64,000 bases of DNA from Jaapia argillacea MUCL 33604 (GCA_000697665.1 KL197722.1:376914-440913), one strand, 5' to 3'. Positions 1-11,874 are shown, counted from the stretch's first letter. Translations and numbers: made by a program. Notes: generated from the sequence alone by a model not told the origin.

Positions 1-766
1 CGATCTTGTTTTCTTTGAATTGGAAACTTTCGGCCATGGACGCTGCGATGTGGTGGATGTCACCGTTTAGGTCCTGGACTTTTTGGGTTACGCCTTCGAC
101 GGATGCTGAATCGGTCGTGGAAAGGAACGTTTGGGCGACTTGGAGCTCGGCGCTACGGGACTCGAGGAGGGAGAGGATGTGGTCATGTTGGGCGGCTAGT
201 GTTTCGTATCCTTGCTTCTGCTCGTCGAGAGTGGAAACGAGTGTCGTAATTTCCTCTTTGGCTTTGTTGGTGATGGCATTGTCTGCGGTGACCTTCTCCT
301 GGAGGGTACGCATCTGGTCTTGCAACTCCACCGTCTTGACCCTACTCGCTTCCGCCGCCTCCTCCGCCGCCTTCCTCCCTTTCTCTTCGCCGCTGACCCG
401 CTTCTCTAGCTCCGCCTTCTCCTTCTCTACGGCATCCAGTCTCACTGCAATTTCATCCTTCTCCGCCACCACGCCTTCCAGTCTCTTCTCGAGGCTCTCC
501 TTCTCCATCACCGTGACCTCCAATCGCCCTCGGCATATCTCGAGTTCTCGCAAAGCTTCCTCAACAGCCGTCCTATCAATACTCTCCAGCTCGGTACCGG
601 GATCTACCTCGGTGGATTTGTCGACGTGATCGGTTGACCCCGTCCAAGACACGAGGGTCCTAGTGGGCGCAGGGTTTCGTACGAACTGCAGTCCCCCATA
701 GTACGCGATCCAGCCGCGTAGACTATAAGCAAAGTTTGCTAGAAAACCTCCAAGACCAGTTGGCAT
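1..766 (-). CDS. Coiled-coil protein, 3' end beyond the left edge
   Basis: An open frame on the minus strand runs from an ATG at 766 to the left edge with no stop or obvious intron, giving about 255 residues. The N-terminus (MPTGLGGFLANFAYSLRGW) is aromatic and weakly hydrophobic and could be an amphipathic or membrane-contacting segment. From about residue 60 the protein is a long highly charged coiled coil rich in E, K, A and L heptads, for example VEKEKAELEKRVSGEEK. It then moves to a less charged stretch with VQDLNGDIHHIAASMAE. Similar one-segment-plus-coiled-coil proteins are common in Agaricomycetes and have no assigned role. The long plus-strand frame over the same bases (6-629) is only its serine-rich antisense. 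The gene is certain as coding; its function is unknown. Confidence 0.75.
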   Translation of the reverse strand, partial: MPTGLGGFLANFAYSLRGWIAYYGGLQFVRNPAPTRTLVSWTGSTDHVDKSTEVDPGTELESIDRTAVEEALRELEICRGRLEVTVMEKESLEKRLEGVVAEKDEIAVRLDAVEKEKAELEKRVSGEEKGRKAAEEAAEASRVKTVELQDQMRTLQEKVTADNAITNKAKEEITTLVSTLDEQKQGYETLAAQHDHILSLLESRSAELQVAQTFLSTTDSASVEGVTQKVQDLNGDIHHIAASMAESFQFKENKI

Positions 767-1854
767 ATTTTGACGTTGACGTGAGAGCGGTTGGTGTGTT
801 CCGAGTCTGAGGTACCTCCGAGCAACCTTCTATATATGCAGCACGCTTTTGGATTGGCAAACCGATCTCTCAAGGATGCAAGACGCAACGTTCCGATTGA
901 CGTGCGTATGAGGCGTGGTATTTGGTCTGCCACGAGGCCCCTCGCCTGATTAATGGGTGGGTGTGTTTACCCGGGGTGTGTTCGAGGCGAGGTAGTGTCT
1001 TGATATAATCTACTGGTGCAGTTATCATTAACGATCGGACTTGGGTCTCTCCCCTTGAAACTTCAGATCCGCTCTCAGGCTAGACTGCCACCCGCCTCCT
1101 TCGACGCCGCCTTTCCCTTCGAATATTGATCATTTCTGAAAGTATTTGTCTGGATCGTAAGTAATGTTTTTTTCTCTCGGACCGGATGCAGCGTGAATCA
1201 CCTCCAGGCAGGGTCTTGGCTCGCACAATTCATGTGTTTCAGCGTGGATCCAAGGTTAGCGTTGTGTCCTCCACAACCGCAAGTTTGTTCTGGACCACCG
1301 AGCTTGGGGTGGAGGGCGGGGGGTCATTTCTTTTTTGTTCTAACCGCTGCAAAGTGCGTGTAGGCAGTTTCGACGGCTCTAATTCGTCGCACTCTTGGTT
1401 CCCCCGCCAGCGGGAAGCCGTTGATTGTGACGTACGTATCTTAATCTCCTTCGCGGGACGTGCGAACTTCTCATGTTCAAGGGAAAGATGACGACCTCCT
1501 CCTCCAACTTCCGTAACTGCTATCTCGGTTTGTTGGGGTGGATACTAATCTCCTGGCGGATTGTTTCTGCCTGCCCTCATCCCCATTGGCTAGAGTCACC
1601 GGATGTCACAGACTGTCACAGCTGAATTGTCACGGGTCACGGGGCTTCCCAGTCGATCTGCTTCTGGCATGGGTTCGATTGCAATTGATAATGCAGTGGT
1701 GAGCGGTATCCAAAGGTGTCCCCGCCAGCTACATCTGGCAATGACCGGATCTCTTGTGATCGCCACTCCGGCGGCCCATACATTCCTCCGAGACACTGAT
1801 GACAGGTTTCGTTTTTAATGAGCAATACCTCCATCATATTTTACGACCTCGACG
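767..1854. other. Gene-free divergent intergenic region
   Basis: This 1.1 kb lies between two divergently transcribed genes (minus gene starting at 766, plus gene starting at 1855) and probably holds both promoters. The only open frames are short, overlap each other on opposite strands (1596-1837) and lack a splice context. I see no RNA gene or repeat in it. Confidence 0.5.
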
Positions 1855-3563
1855 ATGCCAACCCCTTTGACTATCGATACGGCGACACCGACTCAGAACT
1901 TAACTGACAGGGTCTTCCATCATACCGAGGCTCACCAGGCCAGCGCCGCTGGCGGTGGGAGGCGACTGTCTGCGCGACGGTTCTCTCTATCTGGGTTCAA
2001 GTATGGTCAGCCGGGCGCTGAAAGCCCGCTGACTTTGCAAGGACTCGATGTTTGCGAGAACCAGAGTGGAATGCCACGCGAGAGCAAATCTCGATTGACT
2101 ATCATGCGGATGTCGCCCGTCCTCGAATTGCAAGGTTCCGCATGTGAGGATACCGGGGTTTCCCTGTGAGTCGTTCTTGCTGGTTGCTGCGTATTATTTC
2201 AACCAACTTTACATATCCTGATTTTAGGAATGTGAGACGATCTTCCCTTTCGAAGGGTTCAGCCACAAAAGATCGCCGGGTTTCGTTTGCACCCAGTTCT
2301 TTCACACAACTGGAGATACCTACTACTCGACATTCTCGATTTGCCTCAGATTCAGCTGTCTCTGATGCCCATGTCCAAGGAAAATCACCAGGAGGCACCC
2401 TTCCACCCCGTCGTTCTCGGACTGGTAGTGCCAGCCTGCTCCGTTCCCCCTACCCTCGCAGTCCAACGCTATCGCCCGAGATGGTCCTTGAAATGACACG
2501 CGAAATTGATGATCTCCACATTCTTCCCAGTGCGACCGATTCTAGCTCCTTTGTTGCTTCTCCCATCTCTACGCTTCGTCATCGCGCACATTACCTCCCC
2601 CCCGTGAACGAGTATGGTCAAACCCCCTCGCCTAACCCGTCCTACTCTCCATCCGTTCCTTCTCCATTTATCCCCATCCACAATAGCTCCTTCCTTCCCT
2701 TCGCCGATCGACCAGCTGAGGTTTCCGCCCTTCTTCAGATGCCAGCAAACACAGGACTGGTCTTGCTTCTTAGGCAAACCTTTCCTCCGCATCTGCGCTC
2801 GACGAAGGGTTCTCAGCTACAAGATACTTCCTCACCTATCGAATACAACATAACTTCGTCCTCTTTTATCGCACCACCTTCGCAGTGGTCCTTCACGGAT
2901 TTGATGACATGGCTCACAAGCATCCCTCGCCCGGGCCTTAGTGCTGCCTATGATGGTGCTATGGTGGCAGATGACATCAAATGGCTCATTTGTATCCGGG
3001 ACACTGTTATGCCAAGGAGCGAGGCTGTGTGGGTCCGGTTGGCATCTGTTTTAGGGGTCCCATTGGATGTTAACTTGGATGCAATGATGCGTGATACGAC
3101 CTCCGAGACGGGTTCCTTTGGTGACGAAGGAATTATTGAAAGTCCAGTGAATACTGGAGGTGAGACATGATTCTCCCTGTCTAACGTTCACCGCTGACGA
3201 ACTGTTTCAGATGCTGATATTTGCATCGAGTCGTTGCATTTGTCACCTGCTTCAAATGGAGACGAGTCAGACGTGGTGGACAGTTCGTCTTCTCTATTGA
3301 CTGACCTAGCAACTTGCGGCCTCCGAATCTCCGCCTTTACATCTGATAAAGATTCAGCTGGCGATCCTCCAGACTATCATGCATCAATCGGAAGTAGTCG
3401 ACAGGAGCAAAGATCATCGTGGTTGGAGGCGAATTCCAGCCTCTCCATAACTCATCCCGTCGACAACGTAGATTGCCCACCAGAGGTTGTTAGGCGTCGG
3501 AGGCGTAGTTCTTCTCTCTTCCCTGCTGCTTCTTTCATTCTTGAGTCGCAGCTTGGTGGATAA
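1855..3563 (+). CDS. Uncharacterised serine/proline-rich protein, 3 exons
   Basis: Exons 1855-2165, 2228-3159 and 3211-3563 join in phase into about 531 residues. The donor at 2166 is GTGAGT and the acceptors TTTTAG and TTTCAG. The N-terminal half is low-complexity and basic, with motifs such as RRFSLSGFKYGQP and KDRRVSFAPSSF that look like disordered phosphorylation targets. Around residues 330-400 there is a more ordered stretch (WSFTDLMTWLTSIPRPGLSA, then IKWLICIRDTVMPRSEAVW) that could be a small helical domain. The C-terminus ends in a run of arginines (RRRRRSSSLF). I recognise no catalytic motif, membrane span or signal peptide. It may be a conserved fungal protein of unknown function. 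The first ATG in the phase-compatible frame was taken as the start. Confidence 0.7.
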
Positions 3564-3951
3564 GGTCGGGTCGGGCCTCAGGGGGCTTCAATTTTTATGT
3601 TTGATTTATACGCTCGTGTTGGTAAACGAAAACGATATCGATGAAAGTACTTTCGCTAGTTATCGTTCCATCCATAACCCTCGTATTTCACGCGTAGTCG
3701 GTTCCAAGGGATTCTCATCTGTGCAATTTACATGTTATGGATCATCGGAAACATTGGGTTCCTCACGGAAGAGGTACATACATTTTGAGAGAGCCTTATG
3801 GGCATAAAAAAGGCCGTCCATATCCTACAACGTCATTACCAAGAAAATATCGCAATAAAAATGAACCGAGAATAACTTAAAAAGCGTATCAACATCCCAT
3901 GAATCTAGACATCTAGGTCGTGCCTACCTCCCAACTACAAGAACATCCCAC
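3564..3951. other. Convergent intergenic region
   Basis: Two genes end towards each other here (stop at 3563 on plus, stop at 3952 on minus). The stretch is AT-richer than its surroundings and probably carries both 3' untranslated regions and polyadenylation signals. I see no other feature. Confidence 0.5.
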
Positions 3952-5365
3952 TCAGCCATCACTACTCTGAGTATTCATCTGGCTCTGATACGGCGCTTGA
4001 GTCTTCAGTTGTAAGTGGATTGGCAAACTAGATTCGGGTTGAGATTCCAAATAACTGCTCTGCATCTTCTCGGGTTCTGGTGTAGAAGTACGAGATAGTT
4101 TGAATGATCCCGAGCGGATGTTGAAGGGGTGGTGTGGATGGGAGTGTGGCCATGCTCCGCGGGGATGAATGGCGCCGCCGTTATGACCATGCCGATGATC
4201 AGAGTCGGAGGGAGAGGCGGTGTAATGCGCCTCGGTGGTGGGCGATAAGGGAGGTTGGGCGGATTTGGAAGAGGGTGGGGCTTTCAGAGAAGGGGAGGGG
4301 GCGGAAGGGTGAGTTTGGTACCAGGATTGGGTGCGGATCGACGCGGATTGGGGGAAGGGGGTGGGATACGAGGGTTGATGGTGAGAGGATTGGGAGGGTT
4401 GCGAAAGAGGTGCAGACGGAGTTTGAGTTTGTGAAGGGGAGGGGGGTTTGTCGACATCCATGCTGATTTGAGGTGACTGGAGCTTTGAGCTTGAAGCAGC
4501 ACATACAGGATAGTGAGGGGATCGGCTACGTTTTGGATTTCCTTGATAGAGGGGAGATTCCGCATCATCTATGTGGCGCTTTCCGCCTCCATTGATGGAG
4601 GAGACGGCATTGGAAACTTTACTCGCAAGAGCCGGTGAAGGGGGGAGTGAGGGGACGTCAGGTGTGCTGGGTGAGGATAAACCAGCGAATGAGGTGAACG
4701 CCCCATTGGTCCCCCCTTGGCGACCCTCGGGAGTGCTTGGTGTACCAAAGGGATCTGGTGAAGATTGCGAGGCCACCTGAGGAGGTGGCGTAGATGGATT
4801 GGGGAGTTTGAATCGTACTAAAGGATGTGGTGGAAGCGACTCCATGGTGGATTGGAGCTCAGATTGAGTAGGTATACCAGCAAATAGACTGTCTGTGAAG
4901 GAACTATTTTAGCGGGGCTGGGGTGAGATAGGATGGTGAAGGTCTAGGTAGGACGATTTTTGGTGACATGTCTCTGCTATCGTCAAGGGGTATTCGTGTT
5001 GGACATTCGCTTGACAAGAACGGTGGTGGCTATTCGGGGAAGGACGAGAATTAACTTTCACCAACCCCGAACGGCAGGACACACCAAATCCAAGATGGAG
5101 TGTAACCCGTCGAACTCCAAACGCCCAATTCGCGTTGTAACGATAGATGATAGACGAACTAACCTGTGAGCCCACTCTCCCCTTCTTCTGCCCTCCTGAT
5201 AAGTGAGACATCCTTTCGCTTTACAGGCTTCGCGGTGCTGATGTGATCATCCACAACATGTTGGATGAGAGCCTTGTGAGAGGAATATGATGAGCGACAC
5301 CAATCCCATCGACAAGGATAGAGTCTGACGGGATCGCTGGGAATAGCGACCAAGGCCTGAGCCAT
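3952..5365 (-). CDS. C2H2 zinc-finger protein with long proline/serine-rich tail
   Basis: Exon 1 runs 5365-5164 and exon 2 4892-3952. The phase-1 intron (GTTAGT...CACAG) restores one 380-residue frame. Near residues 12-40 there is a single zinc finger, YPCRWDWCRSS..H....H, with spacing C-x4-C-x12-H-x4-H, followed by the basic linker AKPVKRKDVSLIRRAEEGE. The rest is low-complexity, rich in S, P, Q and H, with a nuclear-localisation-like NPKRSRSPH. This suggests a nuclear DNA- or RNA-binding protein, possibly a transcription factor, but one finger alone rarely gives sequence specificity. The start at 5365 is the first ATG upstream of the finger. Its promoter faces that of the gene at 5698. The order of finger then tail is seen directly; the role is inferred. 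Confidence 0.8.
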
Positions 5366-5697
5366 GTCGCAGGCGATGGTGGAGGGCTGAAATGAAGGTT
5401 TGAAATTGGTCCCGCCTTCAATCCTGGTCGCCACGTGGGAAACCTGAGAAGCCTGGCTTTACGTGACCGCCTCGTGGTCTTCCCACTGCAACTCTTCCCC
5501 TTCATTGTCGTGGATTTCGGCGACTTTATACCCCTTTATACCCTACCTGTTACCGCGGACGTGTACTCCATCTCCCCCCTTGCATTCGACGCGAGTGGCA
5601 CTGGATTTTACCCTCTCATCGCGCGCTCGAGACTTACTGGGACTGATCAAGTTGATTATTGAGTTCCTTCTCTATACCCCCTTCACGACTGAACGGA
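5366..5697. promoter_or_regulatory. Divergent promoter region, zinc-finger gene / psi-K-x-E gene
   Basis: The 332 bp between the two start codons (5365 on minus, 5698 on plus) must hold both promoters. It contains pyrimidine-rich patches typical of basidiomycete core promoters. No specific operator could be assigned by eye. Confidence 0.45.
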
Positions 5698-8051
5698 ATG
5701 GGCAAGAAGAAAGGCCCCCCCTATCTGGATCAACCCACATCCTGTCGTTTCGTTGTTGTCTCGAATCCTTGGTACCCCCGCCAGCAAAGCATCGAGAACA
5801 ATATGCAACAGAAGTGTGATCTCATCGCAGCCTGGCTGCGGTATGCGTTTGGCAGAGACACTAATCGCGCAATAGAACTGATATTCCACATGAAAACTGT
5901 ACGCATATCGGTTTACAGACCACCCATGTACCCACTAAACATATGTGATACCTTCACCTACCAGCGAAACGACATCATCGCACAACTGCCCGCGACCTTC
6001 GACATCACACCTCACCTCGGAGCTCACAAATGGGCAAGTTTCCTCAAGCCAGAGCGAATCCAACAGAGCGAAGTCAATCAAGTCTCATATATCTTCGAAT
6101 ATAATTGGAGACAGAAGGGCGATCCTACCACCAGTTAGTGTCCTGTACTATTTGGTGCTCCTTTCATCATCGAGAATTGAACTCAGCTCGAAGAAAACTG
6201 GGTCGACGTTCCGCCGACATCGAATCTTCCGCCCCCTCAGTACTTCCCTATCAAGTGGGAGTACCCGCGAGCTCATTGGGCACCTCGACCGTCCATTATC
6301 GCTGATATTGCCTTGTCGTTACCCCCAAGTCGACAACGAACGCCAACGCCTCCCCCAATGCCTCCTCCACCGCCTCCAAAGGTTGAAGAACAGGCTCACC
6401 ACACCCCACAAGAGCTACTTCAACATCAGGAGGAAACGGTAATTGACCTTCCCCCATATCCGAGAGCCTGGTGTCTTCTTGGCTAGGCTCGCTCAGATAT
6501 CACCTCTTCCAGAATCTATTCAGGTCGTATGAACCTCCTGCTCACCACCCCTCCCACTCCTTACTTGCCACTCAAGACGGACACGGACCTCAGTCCCGCG
6601 AGAAGGTAAGTCTGCCAATCTTTGTTCCTTGTGAAAATCATCTTATTTTTCTCTTCATCAGGACCTGCCTCCCGTGAAGAAAATGGATCCATACGAAGAA
6701 GGTTTGGCTTTATTCCAATTTCACTGGCGACCCGGACTCATATCGAAGCAGATGAAGCTGCACAAAATCTTCTTCGTCCCCACGAACCACCTGAAACAGA
6801 TTTGGCAGAGGAATCCTGGGTGCACGTGAAGCCCGAACCTGAACCAGCTGGTACGGGTCTTCTCCGGTTGCCCAGATGTTACTTGACCCAATTTTCTCGA
6901 AATCAGATTATGTCCCTTCGGATGCGCTTTTGGCTAGTATCGCCTCGTATACCGCCCGTCAAAGTGGTCAGTTGAACGTCTCAGAATGACCCTTCTAATA
7001 AAGACTAAGACTGCTTCAGGTCAACCGGACACTCAAATCAAGCCGGAACCACAAGAGCAGCCCATACCTCCTGCTGGATCATCAGGTTTGAACATATCCT
7101 TGATCCTCAGTTTCCTCCAAGCTGAAATTCATCACGCGACTAGATTATCAACCTTCGCTCGCCCTAATTAATGCCATCAAGCACCTTCCGCAACGACCTC
7201 CCATCCCTCATGATGCGTGGTCTGGACCTCCTCGCCTACTCCCAATCAAATCCGAGGAACGAGATGACCGGCCTGCAGTAACTCGAAAGGAAGTGTCGAA
7301 GCCACTTCCTCACCCTCCGGTCAATCAGACAGCCGCGGAGGCGCCTCACCGAGTTCAAGTCAAATCCGAGGAACAAGACTATCAGCCTTCGTTGGCACGA
7401 AGAGAAGGGTTCAAACGCCTTCCACAGGGTACTTCTGTCACCCAGAACACCTCCGCACCTCCTTCCCTTGTGCAAGTCAAAACCGAACCAGGAGATCATC
7501 GCATTTCGTCAACTTCACTCAATACCTCTAAACCGCTTCCTTTGCCACCTGTTGTCACAGAGGCTCGCGTCAAAGCCGAGGATCGAGATGACCACACGTC
7601 CTTCTTCTCCTCCAATCAGGCATCTTCGAGTAGACATATGCGCCAAACACCGACGCAGAATACCTCGTCAGGATCCCTACATCCCCATCCGCCTACCCGT
7701 GAGTATATTGTCTGTTCGCGCTGTCTATGTTGATATATCACGTATCTCAGACATCAAGGCCGAACCCGTGGAATCGATTCGCCTCGTCGGCAATCCCCAA
7801 CCTCAGCCTGTCACTCGTGACCCGAGATTGTTGAATAGACGTGGTAAGGCCCGCTGTTCGGATTGACTCTGCCTGTTTTCAACTGTATCGTTTCCACCTA
7901 CAGCACAACCACTACCGAAGAGGCCCAAGGAAGAAGAAGAAGAGCAACACACTGGTGAGATATGGTTTTCCTCCGACGGCCTAAACCTCGTTGAGTTTTG
8001 TACCTTGTCGCAGATTCAGCAAAGAGGATTAAGCGTGAAAGAGATTGGTAG
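5698..8051 (+). CDS. Multi-exon protein with nine psi-K-x-E (SUMO-acceptor-like) motifs
   Basis: From 6183 on the model is well supported: exons 6183-6438, 6487-6523, 6577-6605, 6662-6701, 6749-6850, 6907-6966, 7020-7085, 7144-7698, 7751-7843, 7904-7954 and 8014-8051 keep one frame. The last seven introns are all phase 1. The protein is disordered and proline-rich and holds psi-K-x-E sites: IKWE (6250), VKPE (6826), IKPE (7037), IKSE (7245), VKSE (7359), VKTE (7476), VKAE (7569), IKAE (7753) and IKRE (8028), several followed by acidic residues. A DYxPSxA phrase recurs three times. It ends in a basic/acidic tail (KRPKEEEEE, then RIKRERDW). The 5' exon from ATG 5698 has coding-like codon use to about 6131, but its junction to 6183 could not be phased cleanly, so the N-terminus is uncertain. 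The family is not recognised; a sumoylated nuclear scaffold is an inference. Confidence 0.65.
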
Positions 8052-8408
8052 CTCTTGGCAACACTTTGCATTGCCCCAGCATGCCGGCATGTATCCACTT
8101 GTATTCTTGATATCGTGATGCCTTCTCTCCATCATCTCCGGACCGTCGGCAGGGACGGCCTCGCAGGTGACAAGAGTAGCAGACTCGAATGTCTTCCACC
8201 GAGATGGGCGAAGCCACCAACGTTGAGTGATTGTAGAGGGTGAGGCCTTCTTTGTACGTCTGCTTTCATATCGAATGTCTCGTCATGCCATACCTTCTGT
8301 CATGAGACTCTGCCTGCTGGCAGGTCTTCATCCTTCGATGACCTCACCCATTCCCTCGAATATGTTTTTAAGGGCGACGATTCCTTTGATTATTTTGTCG
8401 TGCCCGGT
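8052..8408. other. Intergenic region upstream of the fucosidase gene
   Basis: This 357 bp lies between tandem plus-strand genes. It should hold the 3' end of the upstream gene and the promoter of the secreted fucosidase. I see no gene in it. Confidence 0.45.
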
Positions 8409-11400
8409 ATGAAGGCTCTTCCCAGCCTACTCGTGTCCTGCAGCGCTTATTTCCTGCTCGGGTCTGCCAGTTCGCTTGCAAGCTACCCTTCACTGACTAT
8501 TCCTATCAATGAGTTCTTTAATAATCAAGCTGCCTCTATAAATGGATCTTCCGGAGATTTCGATGGGTATAGTTCTTCGTACGATGCTGCGTATCTCCCT
8601 GTAGGAAGCTGGGATTATGATGGGATTATGGTACGTGAGCTGAACTCGGTTCGTTTCACGCTAACGTTGGGCATTCGGTAGTACCAACTTCCTGAGACCT
8701 GGGGTCATACAAATGACAATATCGTTTCCCAAAGTCAGAATGTACATCTGGTACAGCCAACCTACGTCCACGAAATGCAGGTTCTTTATGCTGTGGATGG
8801 AAGTGGAGGTAAGCCTGGGTCTGACTTTCAGTAGAGCGCCCTCGCTCACATATTGGCAGACGCGATTGACAGTCCCAAGACATTCGAGCTAGCATTTGCC
8901 GACATGTCCACGGAGCAGCTCCAATGTCAGTTCTCACTCCTTCAGCGCCTTTCTGTTACCAAATCGGTGTTGCAGTGTCTGCGAAGAGTTGGCAAAGATT
9001 TCCAATCATCAACGTTGGCGCTATCCAAACGTAGGAAACGCTGTACTTCCTTCCAAACATTCACTAAATCATATCCCATAACTCCAGCCCATATTCGTAT
9101 CTCAACCAAACGTCCACAAAGAACTTCAATACCAGCGACATCTATCAATGGTCGACTGCGGTGACCTCTCGCAGTCCATTGACGAGCATCAATCTTCCCG
9201 CTGACGCTCCTCTTGGTAACCGACTCCATATCTTCGCCATATCCATCACGCCCTCTTCCAATCCCTCCCAAACATCTGGCCCTGGCTTGTCTGTTAGACG
9301 TGCAAGGTTCAGTACGAGATGGGAGACTATCAACGGAAGTATTGCACAAGCAGTCGAAGTGACGCTGGCGAATCTACTTCCCCTAAGTGTCTTTTCTGCC
9401 CAGAACTCCATAACATCAGCCCATACGATTGAACTGTCCGGTCCTGGCATTCAAACTGTTTCGCCAGGAATTATTTATCGGCTCACACCGTCCGATCAAG
9501 TTTGGACGGATGTCATGGTCCTGAATACAGGTCAGGACGAAGGTAATGCAACTGTGACGGTCAAGGATGGTAGCGGGAATGTGGTTGGGACGTCAACCGG
9601 ATGGCCCATCAGTTCGATTCCTCAGAATTGGACAACAGACACGACGATCCTCAGCCAGCATGAAACCCCTACTTGGGTAAGTTTCACTGCCGATAGGTTG
9701 ATTGTTGCAACCCGACAATCTAACGCCTCCGCAGTTCAATCAAGCTAAATTTGGCATATTGTGAGGATCTTTTACGCTGCTTTCTTTCCGGAACACTGAC
9801 GATGAAAGTCTCTGTTAGTGTACATTGGGGAGTGTATAGTGTCCCTGCTTGGGTTAGAGCTGCTCCCAATCGCCCGTTCCCCTTGGCTCATACTTCACAC
9901 CCATAGGCTCCGAATGGCACCTACGCTGAGTGGTACAAGTAGGTGTCGTTGCTTTGGTTTCGATGATGAGCGGCTGATTTCCATCGCTCCCTTCAAAGTT
10001 GGTGGCTTCACGCTCCACCAGAGAATTCGAGCAATCTCTTTTGGGAACATCATCTGGAGACTTATGGCCCTGTACGACGTCATTTATCAACGTGTCCAGT
10101 TTGGGAGTCAACTCACTCATTGTTCGCAGAGCGTCGTGTATGATGATTTCATCTCCAACTTTACCGCGAGCAAGTTCAACGCCAGCGAGTGGCTGGATAT
10201 CTTCGACAATGCTGGTGCGAAATATTTCGTCCTCGTCACGGTAAGTCACAACTCTGCCTTTAGGGATCCACATACTGATCCAAATCGTATCTCATCCGCA
10301 GAAACACCATGACGGATTTGCCCTATTTGATTCGATGAACACAACGCATCGGAGTAGTGCCTACATGGGCCCCCAGAAGGATCTCCTAGCAGAACTTTTC
10401 AATACTGCTAAACAAGAAAAACCGAACATGCATCGTGGCACATACTATTCGATGCCAGAATGGTGGGTGAACGACCCCTCCAATAATTTCTCCTCTGACC
10501 TAAGGTCTAAATACTAGGTTCAGTCCCGACTATGCTAAGTATGGCTTCGGGCAATGGCCTGGTGGTCTTGCCCACGATGCCTTCAACTTATCCGAACTTG
10601 AGCCATATACGGGTCGCCTGAATATTAGCGATTATTTGGTGGACTTGCAACTTCCGCATATGCTAAGTTTGGCCGAGACGTATGAAACTGAGATCATGGT
10701 GAGTTCTATCTCGCCCCAGACTAGACTCGCCTCACATACTTCACCAGTGGTGCGACATCGGAGGCCCCAATATGACCCCGGAGTTCGCGGCTCGTTTCTA
10801 CAACAATGCGATGGCGAAAGGGATTCAAGTAACCATGAACAATAGTGAGTGGCATCCTCACACCACGATTTCAGGTAAAATGACAAAGGCGATGTAGGGT
10901 GTGGCGCAGTGCCAGATTACGATACACCAGAATACCAGCTGCTGGCCTCAATTCAAACTCGAAAATGGGAAACCAATGAAGGCATGGACCCATTTAGTTA
11001 TGGCCTCAACACCGCTACGAATGCTAGCGATTACAAGAACGCTACTACGATCATACAAACGCTGGTAGATGTCGTCTCCAAAAATGGGAACTAGTGAGTT
11101 GACGGTCGATGAAATACGATGGTAGGTTTGCTTACCCACCGCCTACTAGCTTGCTCGATGTGGGACCAACGGCTGAAGGGGAGATAATTGCACCCATGGT
11201 CGACAATCTACTGGCCGCGGGGCAATGGCTCAACCAATCTGGTGACTGTGTCTATGCAACGGTACGATCGCCAGCTAGACGCGGCCCGCCAATGCTGACA
11301 ATTCGGCCTGTAGGACTACTGGTTCAGAGGAGCCCAGGAGGCCTTGAATAGCTCCCTTCGATTCTTGACGACTCCGACGACATTCTGTGTCGTATCTTTC

Positions 11401-11619
11401 GGTCCTCCACAAAACAATCAGCTGGCGGTGAATGCTCAGTTGCCCATATTATCGACGGACGAGATCGTGTATCTTGGGGCCGTCGATGGTACTCAGCCGG
11501 TTGTTCCGTGGCAGGTGGGCCCAAGTGGGATTATGCTTGATACATCAGGAATCAGTCTTGACACCCTCGGAGGGGCTGAAGCATGGGCGTTTCAGGTGAG
11601 GTATTCGATGACGGCCTGA
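8409..11619 (+). CDS. Secreted alpha-L-fucosidase (GH29), 16 exons
   Basis: Sixteen exons (first 8409-8630, last 11314-11619) splice in phase into 795 residues. A signal peptide is clear (MKALPSLLVSCSAYFLLGSA). The first ~400 residues form an N-terminal beta-rich extension. The GH29 barrel then begins at FGIFVHWGVYSVPAW (around 9750-9852) and continues through LVTKHHDGFALFD (10229-10331), EWFSPDYAKYGFGQWPGG and EIMWCDIGGPN (10687-10768), where the Asp of WCD is the family's catalytic nucleophile position. YLLDVGPTAEG (near 11150) is the usual late barrel strand. The enzyme should release L-fucose from glycans outside the cell by a retaining mechanism. The acid/base residue, poorly conserved in GH29, was not assigned. 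All key motifs are intact and many N-glycosylation sequons (NxS/T) are present. The long N-terminal extension is larger than in bacterial GH29 enzymes. Confidence 0.92.
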
Positions 11620-11874
11620 CGCGGTCAAGTGTGGTGCCAGAGAGTCAAGCTGGGACCCAGGAATCAAAATATGTTAGATATGTACCTCTGTCCGGCCCAC
11701 TTTGGTTATTGGATAGCACCGTCTTTATGGTGTTCATCGGAAAGTATTCCCTATTCTCAAACACAATTTTTTCTCGCAAAGTGCGGAAACTTGAAGTCCA
11801 AAGACCACACAACGTGCCGATTTCAGCGCCCCGCCGCTTATGTAATCCACCATCTATCCTCTGCTCTGCCCATA

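Noticed and set aside
6-629. 207-codon plus-strand frame rich in serine
   Set aside because: It is the antisense of the coiled-coil gene on minus; heptad leucine/glutamate codons read backwards give Ser/Phe runs.
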